This document shows positions 1-6,920 of a stretch of 15,743 nt of DNA, in pieces. Source of the stretch: an uncultured Actinomycetes bacterium (GTDB lineage Bacteria; Actinomycetota; Thermoleophilia; Solirubrobacterales; 70-9). The notes beneath the pieces are model-generated. The model saw nothing but the letters and a program-made list of their open reading frames with translations, made no database searches and was not told the DNA's origin. The position numbers were made by a program, and so were the translations under genes. The stretch covers positions 1 to 15,743 of the forward strand of contig CALCIA010000285.1 in NCBI GenBank assembly GCA_937907435.1. Reading direction: 5' to 3'. Numbering within the stretch: position 1 is the first letter of the stretch; every line of letters begins with the position of its first letter.

Positions 1-33
1 CCCGGGCCGTGGCGAGAGGGGCGGGTCCGTAAT

Positions 34-156
34 CCGGGCGACAGCTTGCGGGGCCACGACCCTTCCGGGCGACAGCTTGCGGGGCCTGAGCCCTCCCGGG
101 CGACAGCTTGCGGGTCCCCATCCCTTCCAGGCACCGCTTGCGGGCCCGGACCCTCC
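34..156. repeat. 31-bp tandem repeat, four copies
   Basis: Four head-to-tail units begin at 34, 65, 96 and 127. The first three are exactly 31 bp and share the identical 19-bp core CCGGGCGACAGCTTGCGGG. The remaining 12 bp of each unit varies but is always C-rich and ends in CCCTT or CCCTC. The fourth unit is degenerate and one base shorter. The array lies just beyond the pckG terminator and is not coding in any convincing frame. The units are too short and too close together to be a CRISPR array. Confidence 0.85.
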
Positions 157-183
157 CCGGCGCCGGCCCCCGGCCCCTCGCCC

Positions 184-216
184 AAAGAAAGAGCGGGCCG
201 AATCGGCCCGCTCTTT
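184..216 (-). terminator. Intrinsic terminator of pckG
   Basis: Positions 188-216 form a perfect inverted repeat: 14-bp arms (AAAGAGCGGGCCGA and its complement) around a single central base. Read on the minus strand, the stem is followed by CTTT, giving a TTTCTTT tract at the 3' side. It starts 28 bp beyond the pckG stop codon. This is the clearest classical Rho-independent terminator in the window. The A/T symmetry at the stem ends means it could also stop transcription coming from the left. Confidence 0.85.
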
Positions 217-244
217 CGCACAGCTCCAGCCGTGTCGCCGGCGA

Positions 245-2059
<1,815 letters not shown>

Positions 2060-2069
2060 TCGCCTCTCT

Positions 2070-2144
2070 CTATTTGGTCGCTTTGCGGCCGACGGCTGTG
2101 GCGTCGGCGCCCTTCTTCAGGATCTTCAGCGCAGTGGATCGCAT
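2070..2144 (-). CDS. Possible 24-residue leader ORF upstream of pckG
   Basis: An ATG-initiated ORF of 24 codons with sequence MRSTALKILKKG followed by ADATAVGRKATK. It has seven Lys/Arg residues. Its TAG stop lies 10 bp before the pckG ATG and abuts the pckG ribosome-binding site (AGAGAGG), so terminating ribosomes would sit on that site. Its own upstream sequence has only a modest GGGA seven bases before the ATG. It is in a different frame from pckG, so it is not an N-terminal extension. I do not recognise the peptide. It could be a translational-coupling or leader ORF, or chance, since short ORFs are common in GC-rich DNA. Confidence 0.25.
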   Translation of the reverse strand: MRSTALKILKKGADATAVGRKATK

Positions 2145-2300
2145 GGGTTTCCCGGCGCGGCCGGGGTTCGGCCCGGCCTGGCACTCCGAGGGACGGAAGG
2201 CGTCAAACGGCCGGGGAAGCAATCATGCCACGAACGCGGGCGCTTGGCTCTTGTGTGTCGAATGCACACACGGCGAGGGGGCATCGTGCGCGCCTCGTGA

Positions 2301-2319
2301 GCGCCTTCGCGAAAGGCGC
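2301..2319 (-). terminator. Candidate terminator hairpin after the lipoprotein gene
   Basis: GCGCCTT at 2301-2307 pairs with AAGGCGC at 2313-2319 around a 5-nt loop. It lies 5-23 bp beyond the stop codon of the 2324-2647 lipoprotein gene. There is no T-tract, so it may be a weak or non-classical terminator. The rest of the 2145-2300 stretch, which should hold the pckG promoter, shows only a small TGTGTG/CACACA dyad at 2252-2270 and an isolated TTGACG (minus strand, 2201-2206) without a convincing partner hexamer. Confidence 0.35.
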
Positions 2320-2323
2320 GCGC

Positions 2324-2647
2324 TCAGCGCAGGAAGGGGCGCCGTGAGAGCGATTCGAGGTTGAGATCGGCTTCGTCGGTGCGGATCTTCAGCAGCGCGT
2401 AGGCGACCGTGCCGTCGGGATAGCGCACCGTGCATTCGAACTTGGTCCCGACTTCCACCTTGACCCCCTTGGGACAGTCGACATTTTCGACCGGGGCGCC
2501 GAAGCCTTCGCCCTTCGATTCGAGGCTGGCGCGGACCGTTTCCGAGGCCTTCTGGTAGTCGACGTCGGTCCCCCCGCCGCAGCCGGCGACGATCAGGGCG
2601 AGGGCCCCGACGAGGGCGAGGGCGGTGATGGTGCGCAGATATGACAC
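2324..2647 (-). CDS. DUF4333-type lipoprotein
   Basis: A 107-residue exported lipoprotein of unknown function. I place the start at the GTG at 2647-2645 (SYLRTITALALVGALALIVAGC). That choice gives a short basic n-region, a hydrophobic h-region and a lipobox IVAGC with the modified cysteine at C23. A GAGGA sits directly upstream. Extending further upstream would run over the divergent CoA-ligase gene with implausible sequence. The mature part contains CP at 58-59, an ECTV at 71-74 and a YPDGTVAYALLKI strand. The two spaced cysteines (C58, C72) and the pattern CP...G..F.C.V...G match what I know of DUF4333 domains of actinobacterial surface proteins. The gene is divergent from the 2691 operon with only 43 bp between starts, so the two promoters must overlap. 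Confidence 0.8.
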   Translation of the reverse strand: MSYLRTITALALVGALALIVAGCGGGTDVDYQKASETVRASLESKGEGFGAPVENVDCPKGVKVEVGTKFECTVRYPDGTVAYALLKIRTDEADLNLESLSRRPFLR

Positions 2648-2690
2648 GTTCCTCGCATTGTTCCGTGTCGCTGTGTAGGGTGCCCCGCCG
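2648..2690. promoter_or_regulatory. Divergent promoter region, possibly leaderless for the CoA-ligase operon
   Basis: Only 43 bp separate the lipoprotein GTG from the CoA-ligase ATG. On the plus strand there is no ribosome-binding site before ATG 2691. A TAGGGT hexamer at 2676-2681 ends nine bases before the ATG, the spacing expected for a leaderless transcript. No good -35 hexamer is visible at the right distance. This is suggestive only. Confidence 0.25.
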
Positions 2691-3914
2691 ATGAGATTCT
2701 TCGAGTTCGAGGCACGCAAGATCGTCGAGCTGGCGGGCATCCCCGTCACCAAGTACGGCTTCTGCACGACGCCGGAGGAGGCGCGCGCCGCGGCCGAGGA
2801 GATCGGCGGCCCGGTCGTGATCAAGTCGCAGGTGCTGACCGGCGGCCGGATGAAGGCGGGCGGCGTCAAGTTCGCCGACACGCCCGAGGAGGCCGCCGAG
2901 CACGCCGAGGCGATCCTCAGGCTGGAGATCAACGGCCACATGCCGCGCGGCGTCCTCGTCGACCCGAAAGCGGAGGTCAAGCAGGAGTACTACGCGGGAG
3001 TCGTCTGGGACGGCACCGCGAAGCGCCCGCTGATGCTCTTCTCCGACATGGGCGGGATCGACATCGAGGAGGTCGCCCGCACGCACCCCGACCACGTCGG
3101 CCGCGGCCACGTGTCGAACCTCTTCCCGATCCCCGACTTCGAGGCGAAGCAGGCGATCGCCACGACCGGCGTCACCGGCTCGCAGCTGAACCGCGCGACG
3201 CCGGTCCTCGCCCGCCTGGCCCGGCTCTTCCGCGAGAACGACATGACGCTGGCCGAGATCAACCCGCTCGCCGAGCTCACCGACGGCAGCTTCGTCGCCC
3301 TCGACGCCCATATGGAGATGGAGAACGAGGCGGTCGGGCGGCAGAAGAAGCTGCTGCGCAAGGAGCTGCGGATCGCCGAGGACGACGACCGCGAGCCCTA
3401 CGAGCACTCCAAGTTCGAAGAGGCCGTCGCCGCGATCGACGCGGCCGACCACCGCGGCGTGATCCAGGGCAAAGACCACGGCTTCACCGGCAACCTCGGC
3501 CTCGTGATCGGCGCCGGCGGCGGCTCGCTGACGCTGACCGACGCGGTCCGCAGCCAGGGCGGCAAGCCGGCCAACTACTCGGAGATCGGCGGCAACCCGT
3601 CGGTCGCCAAGGCCTGCGGCCTCGCCAAGGAGGTCCTCGAAAAGGACGGCGTCGAGAAGATCGCGGTGATGATGTCGATCGTCTCCAACACCCGCGTCGA
3701 CATCGTCGCCCGCGGCGTGATCAAGGCCTGCCTCGAACTCGGCAAGGACCCGGGCGAGACGATCGCGATCTTCCGCATCCCGGGCGCCTGGGAGGACGAG
3801 GGCTTCAAGATCCTCGCGCGCTACGGGGTCGAGTACTGCGACCGCTCGGTGTCGATGTGGGAGGCGGCCGGTCGCGCCGTCGCCAAGATCCAGGGAGAGG
3901 GGGCCGCTGCCTGA
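2691..3914 (+). CDS. sucC: Succinyl-CoA ligase-like beta subunit (divergent)
   Basis: Beta subunit of an NDP-forming acyl-CoA ligase of the succinyl-CoA synthetase superfamily. This subunit holds the nucleotide site and contributes to the acid substrate site. Its 407 residues make it somewhat longer than a usual SucC (about 390). An ATP-grasp region spans roughly 1-230. E189-I-N191-P-L and D205 keep the spacing of the E. coli residues E197, N199 and D213 (phosphohistidine contact and Mg ligands, from memory). A ligase CoA-binding-like domain follows from about 265 (GLVIGAGGGSLTL). Two features are unusual: a charged insertion at about 210-250, and IVSNTRVD at 330-337 where SucC has an IFGGI-type loop. 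The substrate may therefore not be succinate. It is the first gene of a three-gene operon, and its TGA overlaps the next ATG. The superfamily is certain; the exact reaction is not. Confidence 0.85.
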   Translation: MRFFEFEARKIVELAGIPVTKYGFCTTPEEARAAAEEIGGPVVIKSQVLTGGRMKAGGVKFADTPEEAAEHAEAILRLEINGHMPRGVLVDPKAEVKQEYYAGVVWDGTAKRPLMLFSDMGGIDIEEVARTHPDHVGRGHVSNLFPIPDFEAKQAIATTGVTGSQLNRATPVLARLARLFRENDMTLAEINPLAELTDGSFVALDAHMEMENEAVGRQKKLLRKELRIAEDDDREPYEHSKFEEAVAAIDAADHRGVIQGKDHGFTGNLGLVIGAGGGSLTLTDAVRSQGGKPANYSEIGGNPSVAKACGLAKEVLEKDGVEKIAVMMSIVSNTRVDIVARGVIKACLELGKDPGETIAIFRIPGAWEDEGFKILARYGVEYCDRSVSMWEAAGRAVAKIQGEGAAA

Positions 3915-4831
3915 TGTCCATCCTCCTCACCAAGGAGACGACCTTCATCGTCCAGGGGATCACCGGCCGCGAGGCCGTGAACCTGACCCGCGAGTGCCTC
4001 GACTACGGCTCCAAGATCGTCGGCGGGGTGACCCCGGGCCGCAAGGGCCGCGAGGTCCACGGCGTGCCGGTCTTCGACACCGTCGCCCAGGCGGTCGAGC
4101 ACCACGGTGCGCCGATCGACGGCTCGGTCGTCACCGTCCCCCCCGCCTTCACCAAAGACGCCGTCTTCGAGGCGATCCTGAACGGGATCAAGCTCGTCGT
4201 CGTCGTCACCGAGCGAATCCCGCGCGGCGACGTCGCCCAGATGGTCGAGCTCGCCGACATGAACGGCGCCCGCATCATCGGCCCCAACTGCCTCGGCCTG
4301 ATCGTGCCGGAAGTCTGCAAGATGGGCGGCATCGGCGGCCCCGCGAAAGACGCGGCGAAGGCCTACGCGCCGGGTCCGGTCGGCGTGATGAGCCGCTCCG
4401 GCGGGATGACCACCGAGATCTCCTCTTCCCTCACCCAGTCCGGCCTCGGCGTCTCGACCGCGGTCTCGATCGGCGGCGACGCGATCATCGGCTCCACCTA
4501 CGCCGAGCTGATGCCCTACTTCGAGGCCGACGAGCAGACCAAGGCGATCGTCATCTACACCGAGCCGGGCGGCCGCATGGAGGCCCAGCTCGCCGAGTGG
4601 GTCAAGGACAACAACTCGCGCCTGCCCATCGTCGCCTTCATGGCGGGCAAATTCATGGACGACGAGGAGATGAAAGGGATGAGCTTCGGCCACGCCGGCA
4701 CGATCGTGGAGGGCAAAGAGGACACGGCGACGGAGAAGATCGCCCGCCTCGAAGCCGCCGGGATCCGCGTCGTCGAGCGCATCGACGAGATCCCCACCGT
4801 GGTCAAGGAGAAGCTCGGGGTGCTCGCCTGA
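3914..4831 (+). CDS. sucD: Succinyl-CoA ligase-like alpha subunit
   Basis: Alpha subunit (305 residues) that binds CoA and carries the phosphorylated histidine. I chose the ATG at 3914 because it forms a TGATG overlap with the stop of the beta-subunit gene and gives the canonical short N-terminus. The earlier in-frame start at 3857 would only read the beta gene out of frame. Visible motifs are the CoA-binding Rossmann fold GITGREA (15-21), GGVTPG (37-42), IGPNCLG (122-128), SRSGGMTTE (160-168), IGGDAI (186-191), TEPGG (216-220, E217 at the histidine-contact position) and the phosphohistidine motif GHAG with H260. All catalytic elements look intact. The TEPGG in place of the usual GEIGG is a mild divergence that parallels the altered beta subunit. 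Its product probably assembles with the adjacent beta subunit. Confidence 0.9.
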   Translation: MSILLTKETTFIVQGITGREAVNLTRECLDYGSKIVGGVTPGRKGREVHGVPVFDTVAQAVEHHGAPIDGSVVTVPPAFTKDAVFEAILNGIKLVVVVTERIPRGDVAQMVELADMNGARIIGPNCLGLIVPEVCKMGGIGGPAKDAAKAYAPGPVGVMSRSGGMTTEISSSLTQSGLGVSTAVSIGGDAIIGSTYAELMPYFEADEQTKAIVIYTEPGGRMEAQLAEWVKDNNSRLPIVAFMAGKFMDDEEMKGMSFGHAGTIVEGKEDTATEKIARLEAAGIRVVERIDEIPTVVKEKLGVLA

Positions 4832-5070
4832 TGCCCCAGGACAAGGTCTTCATCGACGTCGAGGTCGACGCCTCGATCGCGAACGACGCCACGGTCGCCG
4901 CCAAACTCGAAGAAGTCTGCCCCGTCGACATCTTCAAGAACGCCGACGGCCACGTGGAGATCGTCGACGCCAACGTCGACGAGTGCGTCCTCTGCAAGCT
5001 CTGCCTCGAGGCCGCCCCCACCGGGACGGTCCACGTGCGCAAGCTCTACGACGGCACCGAGCTCTCCTAG
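4831..5070 (+). CDS. Single [4Fe-4S] ferredoxin-like protein
   Basis: A 79-residue soluble electron carrier. Its ATG overlaps the TGA of the alpha-subunit gene (TGATG), so it is translationally coupled to the ligase. There are exactly four cysteines: C30 in EVCPVDIF, and C52, C55 and C58 in CVLCKLCLEAAP. A bacterial 2[4Fe-4S] ferredoxin has two CxxCxxCxxxCP motifs. Here the first motif is reduced to its CP half, and the second has lost its fourth cysteine (AP in place of CP). The remaining four are exactly the ligands of one cluster, as in FixX-like monocluster ferredoxins. The C-terminal VHVRKLYDG strand resembles FixX. The protein is acidic. It could serve a 2-oxoacid:ferredoxin oxidoreductase or an ETF-type partner encoded elsewhere; this is inference. 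Confidence 0.85.
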   Translation: MPQDKVFIDVEVDASIANDATVAAKLEEVCPVDIFKNADGHVEIVDANVDECVLCKLCLEAAPTGTVHVRKLYDGTELS

Positions 5071-5143
5071 CGACCCGACTCGCCGATTCGTCGGCGAGCA
5101 CAAACCCGGCACCCCCCACCGCCACGAGCCCCGGCCACCGCCG

Positions 5144-5310
5144 CGCGGTCGACCTACCGTCCGCCCACCAGCCGCCGCGGTCGACCTTTCATCCGCCACC
5201 GCCACCGCGGTCGACCTACCGTCCGCCCGACAAGCCGCGGTCGATCTACCGTCCGGCTACCGGACCTTAAATCGACCGCGACACGGCCACCGGACCTTAG
5301 ATCGACCGCG
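5144..5310. repeat. Six-copy ~30-bp repeat array with a terminal inversion
   Basis: Four direct copies of a ~22-bp motif (CGCGGTCGACCTACCGTCCG) begin at 5144, 5176, 5206 and 5236, at intervals of 32, 30 and 30 bp. Two inverted copies (CCGGACCTTARATCGACCGC) follow at 5260-5280 and 5290-5310, again 30 bp apart. Spacers are 8-10 bp and C-rich. Copy 2 varies (TTTCATCC for CTACCGTCC). The array fills the gap between the convergent ferredoxin and cysteine-rich genes. It is not CRISPR, since the spacers are far too short. Confidence 0.85.
5236..5280. terminator. Candidate bidirectional terminator formed by facing repeat copies
   Basis: The last direct and first inverted copy of the 5144-5310 array face each other. 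CGCGGTCGAT (5236-5245) pairs with ATCGACCGCG (5271-5280), there is a 5x5 internal loop, then GTCCGG (5251-5256) pairs with CCGGAC (5260-5265) around a CTA loop. The location between two convergent genes suits a shared terminator. There is no T-tract, so the function is inferred from position and structure. Confidence 0.45.
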
Positions 5311-5339
5311 ATCGCGGGGGACCAGGGCGGGGCCGGACG

Positions 5340-5888
5340 CTACTTCGCGTAGGCGTGCACGATGCAGCGGTTGGTGGCGTTCAGCGCCACCGGCACCGGG
5401 CTCTTCAGCTTCGCAGTGACCCGAGCCATCACCGGCGCGGCCGACCAGCACTGTTCTTCCGCCATGTACGGGTGGAACACAAAATCGCCCGGTCCGAGAC
5501 GGATCCTGAAGTGCCCTTCGACGATCGGCAGCCGCGCCAGCACCGTCGCCGAGCCGCGCTTGCGCACGTTGACCAGCGATCCTTCGCCGGTGTAGATCGG
5601 ATAGCCGCCGCAGTTGCTCGAGGGCAGGCAGATCCGTGGCGAGACGTAGAGCGGGCAGACGATCGACGCCTGCGCGCAGATGACATTGGACTTCCCCGCC
5701 TGCGTGACCGGCCCGCAGTGCGGCGGCGGCGGGCATTCCGGCATGCAGACCCTCACGCAGGTGGCGTCGTAGACGGTCCCTTCGACCAGCTTCTTGGCTC
5801 CCGCCGCCGAGGCCGAGCCGGATCCCAGTGCGGCGCAGAAGACCGCAAGCACCAAGAGCGTCGCCAATCTGGTCCCGACTCTCCTCAT
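5340..5888 (-). CDS. Cysteine-rich secreted protein of unknown function
   Basis: A 182-residue exported protein that I do not recognise. The start is well supported by a strong AGGAGGAG six or so bases before the ATG. A signal peptide is clear: MRRVGTRLAT, hydrophobic LLVLAVFCAALGSG, and a cleavage site near SASA-AG (about 28-29). The mature protein has ten cysteines (44, 48, 52, 58, 71, 78, 87, 93, 147, 175), eight of them packed into residues 44-93 together with a CPPPPHC segment. That points to a disulfide-bonded knot. Residues ~100-140 (GSLVNVRKRGS, then GHFRIRLGPGDFVFHPY) follow the strand pattern of a small beta-sandwich of the carboxypeptidase-regulatory or transthyretin-like type (G.F.I.L.PG.Y). 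There are no catalytic motifs. The gene stands alone, converging on the ferredoxin operon. Confidence 0.8.
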   Translation of the reverse strand: MRRVGTRLATLLVLAVFCAALGSGSASAAGAKKLVEGTVYDATCVRVCMPECPPPPHCGPVTQAGKSNVICAQASIVCPLYVSPRICLPSSNCGGYPIYTGEGSLVNVRKRGSATVLARLPIVEGHFRIRLGPGDFVFHPYMAEEQCWSAAPVMARVTAKLKSPVPVALNATNRCIVHAYAK

Positions 5889-5913
5889 GCTCTCCTCCTA
5901 CCCACTCTCGCCC

Positions 5914-5946
5914 TTATACAGCGCCGCATTATGCGCCGCCGTATAA
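5914..5946. promoter_or_regulatory. 33-bp near-perfect palindrome upstream of the cysteine-rich gene
   Basis: Arms 5914-5929 and 5931-5946 match at 14 of 16 positions around one central base. The ends read TTATAC and GTATAA. Its proximal end is 26 bp from the ATG of the cysteine-rich gene, just beyond the ribosome-binding site. A TATAAG on the minus strand (5918-5913) could be a -10 hexamer inside the palindrome. Size and position suit an operator, but no -35 is evident. Confidence 0.45.
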
Positions 5947-5970
5947 AGGCGTCATCTCGACCGACCGCCG

Positions 5971-6041
5971 CCGGTCAAGAAGACCTGTGTTTAGTTTTGG
6001 TCGCTATACGACCACAACTAAACACGGACATTCTTGACCGG
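5971..6041. repeat. 71-bp imperfect inverted repeat
   Basis: Arms 5971-6003 and 6009-6041 (33 bp each) match at 28 of 33 positions around a 5-bp CTATA centre. The ends are CCGGTCAAGAA and its complement, and an internal block GTGTTTAGTT is fully conserved. It is more AT-rich than its surroundings. It lies mid-way in the 372-bp divergent region. It could be a small non-coding mobile element (MITE-like), a cruciform, or an RNA hairpin. No target-site duplication is obvious. Confidence 0.7.
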
Positions 6042-6083
6042 CCTTGGGCCTGTTTCGGAAGGGAGCCAGTCCGACGCCACGAC

Positions 6084-6142
6084 AAGACCGGCGAACAGGA
6101 CCGCGCAGATAGACGCATAGTTCTCCGCCAAAGACCGGCGAA
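6084..6142. repeat. 12-bp direct repeat pair
   Basis: AAGACCGGCGAA occurs exactly at 6084-6095 and again at 6131-6142, 47 bp apart, inside the divergent regulatory region. The pair could be protein-binding sites or a remnant duplication. Nothing else is recognised between them. Confidence 0.5.
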
Positions 6143-6151
6143 GGGGCTTAA

Positions 6152-6192
6152 TTGCACGAAGGCCAGTTTCCTTGCACGAAGGCCAGTTTTCC
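6152..6192. repeat. 20-bp tandem duplication
   Basis: TTGCACGAAGGCCAGTTTCC at 6152-6171 is followed immediately by a second copy at 6172-6192 that has one extra T. It lies about 70 bp before the tetR start, just outside the proposed operator. It is either a recent slippage duplication or a paired binding site. Confidence 0.75.
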
Positions 6193-6205
6193 GCCGCCCG
6201 CCTAT

Positions 6206-6253
6206 GTGACCTCGTCACGTTACGCCCATATAAATTTATAGTCGGGTAACGTG
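6206..6253. promoter_or_regulatory. Probable tetR promoter with 38-bp operator dyad
   Basis: CACGTTAC (6216-6223) and GTAACGTG (6246-6253) are perfect inverted arms. The 12-bp perfect palindrome TATAAATTTATA (6229-6240) lies between them and shares exactly the same dyad axis, between 6234 and 6235. A second palindrome, GTGAC-CTC-GTCAC, occupies 6206-6218 and overlaps the left arm. GTGACC at 6206-6211 and TATAAA at 6229-6234 are 17 bp apart and make a plausible -35/-10 pair. Repressor binding would therefore cover the promoter. Such an arrangement is typical of autoregulated TetR operons, and the operon genes follow immediately. Confidence 0.7.
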
Positions 6254-6260
6254 TGCATCG

Positions 6261-6920
6261 ATGGATGCATCGGTCAGGTCACGGCTGTCGCGCAGCGACC
6301 GGATGGAGCAGACGCTCGGGGTGGCGCACGGGCTGTTTGCCGAGCGCGGCTACGCGGACGTGACGATGGAGGAGATCGCGGCTGAGGTCGGGGTGACCAA
6401 GCCGCTGCTCTACAACTACTTCGGCAACAAGGAGCGGCTGTACATCGCCTGTATGGAGCAGGCGGGGGACTCGTTGACGCGGACGGTCGGCGCGGCGATC
6501 GCCGGGACCGACAGCCCCGGTGACGCGCTGGGGGCGAGCGTGCGGGCGTTCTTCGCCTTCCTCGACTCCGACCGGGCCGCCTGGGCGGTGCTCTTCGACG
6601 AGACGCTGCCGGCGAGCGGCGAGGTCGCCGACAAGGTCGCCGCCTACCGCGGGCAGATCCTGGAGCTGGTCTCGGGATCGCTGCTCGCCCAGATGCCCGA
6701 CTCGCTGCGGGACGCGCACCGGGTCGAAATCGAGGCGCTCTCCGCCGCCCTCCTCGGCGCCGCCGAGGAGCTCGCCCGCTGGTGGCTGCGCACCCAGGCG
6801 ATCTCCGCCGGCGAAGCCGCCGAGCTCCTGATCTCCACGGTCGAGCCGGGCATCCGCGCCCGGTCCGCGGCTGCCGTCTCCCCCACTTCCAAACCCGGGA
6901 AAGGAACCCAGAAGGAATGA
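6261..6920 (+). CDS. TetR-family transcriptional regulator
   Basis: A 219-residue DNA-binding repressor, the first gene of the beta-oxidation operon. The N-terminal TetR domain is canonical: helix 1 EQTLGVAHGLFAERGYADVT (16-35), then the helix-turn-helix MEEIAAEVGVTKPLLYNYFGNKERLY (36-61, interrupted here only by helix boundaries). The remaining ~150 residues are an alpha-helical ligand-binding and dimerisation domain with a tryptophan pair (W174-W175). No ribosome-binding site precedes the ATG at 6261. With the predicted promoter the leader would be only about 10-20 nt. Its TGA overlaps the thiolase ATG (ATGA), so regulator and enzymes are co-translated. By context the likely ligand is an acyl-CoA, and the likely target is the 6216-6253 dyad. 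Both are inference. Confidence 0.93.
   Translation: MDASVRSRLSRSDRMEQTLGVAHGLFAERGYADVTMEEIAAEVGVTKPLLYNYFGNKERLYIACMEQAGDSLTRTVGAAIAGTDSPGDALGASVRAFFAFLDSDRAAWAVLFDETLPASGEVADKVAAYRGQILELVSGSLLAQMPDSLRDAHRVEIEALSAALLGAAEELARWWLRTQAISAGEAAELLISTVEPGIRARSAAAVSPTSKPGKGTQKE

Noticed and set aside
34..156. CRISPR array at the left edge
   Set aside because: Core 19 bp with ~12-bp C-rich variable parts and strict 31-bp period. Spacers are far too short and no cas genes are visible.
2648..2980. Longer N-terminus for the minus-strand lipoprotein gene
   Set aside because: It would bury the signal peptide and overlap the CoA-ligase gene antisense. The GTG at 2647 gives a perfect lipoprotein leader.
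4983..5270. Proline-rich ORF with PRSTYRPP-like repeats
   Set aside because: It begins inside the ferredoxin gene out of frame. Its repeats are only a translation of the 30-bp DNA repeat. No ribosome-binding site.
5144..5310. CRISPR array in the ferredoxin-cysteine-rich gap
   Set aside because: Spacers are 8-10 bp and two copies are inverted, which CRISPR arrays do not show.
6018..6218. Small minus-strand ORFs in the divergent region (60-66 codons)
   Set aside because: They run through the repeat structures, lack ribosome-binding sites and show no recognisable composition.
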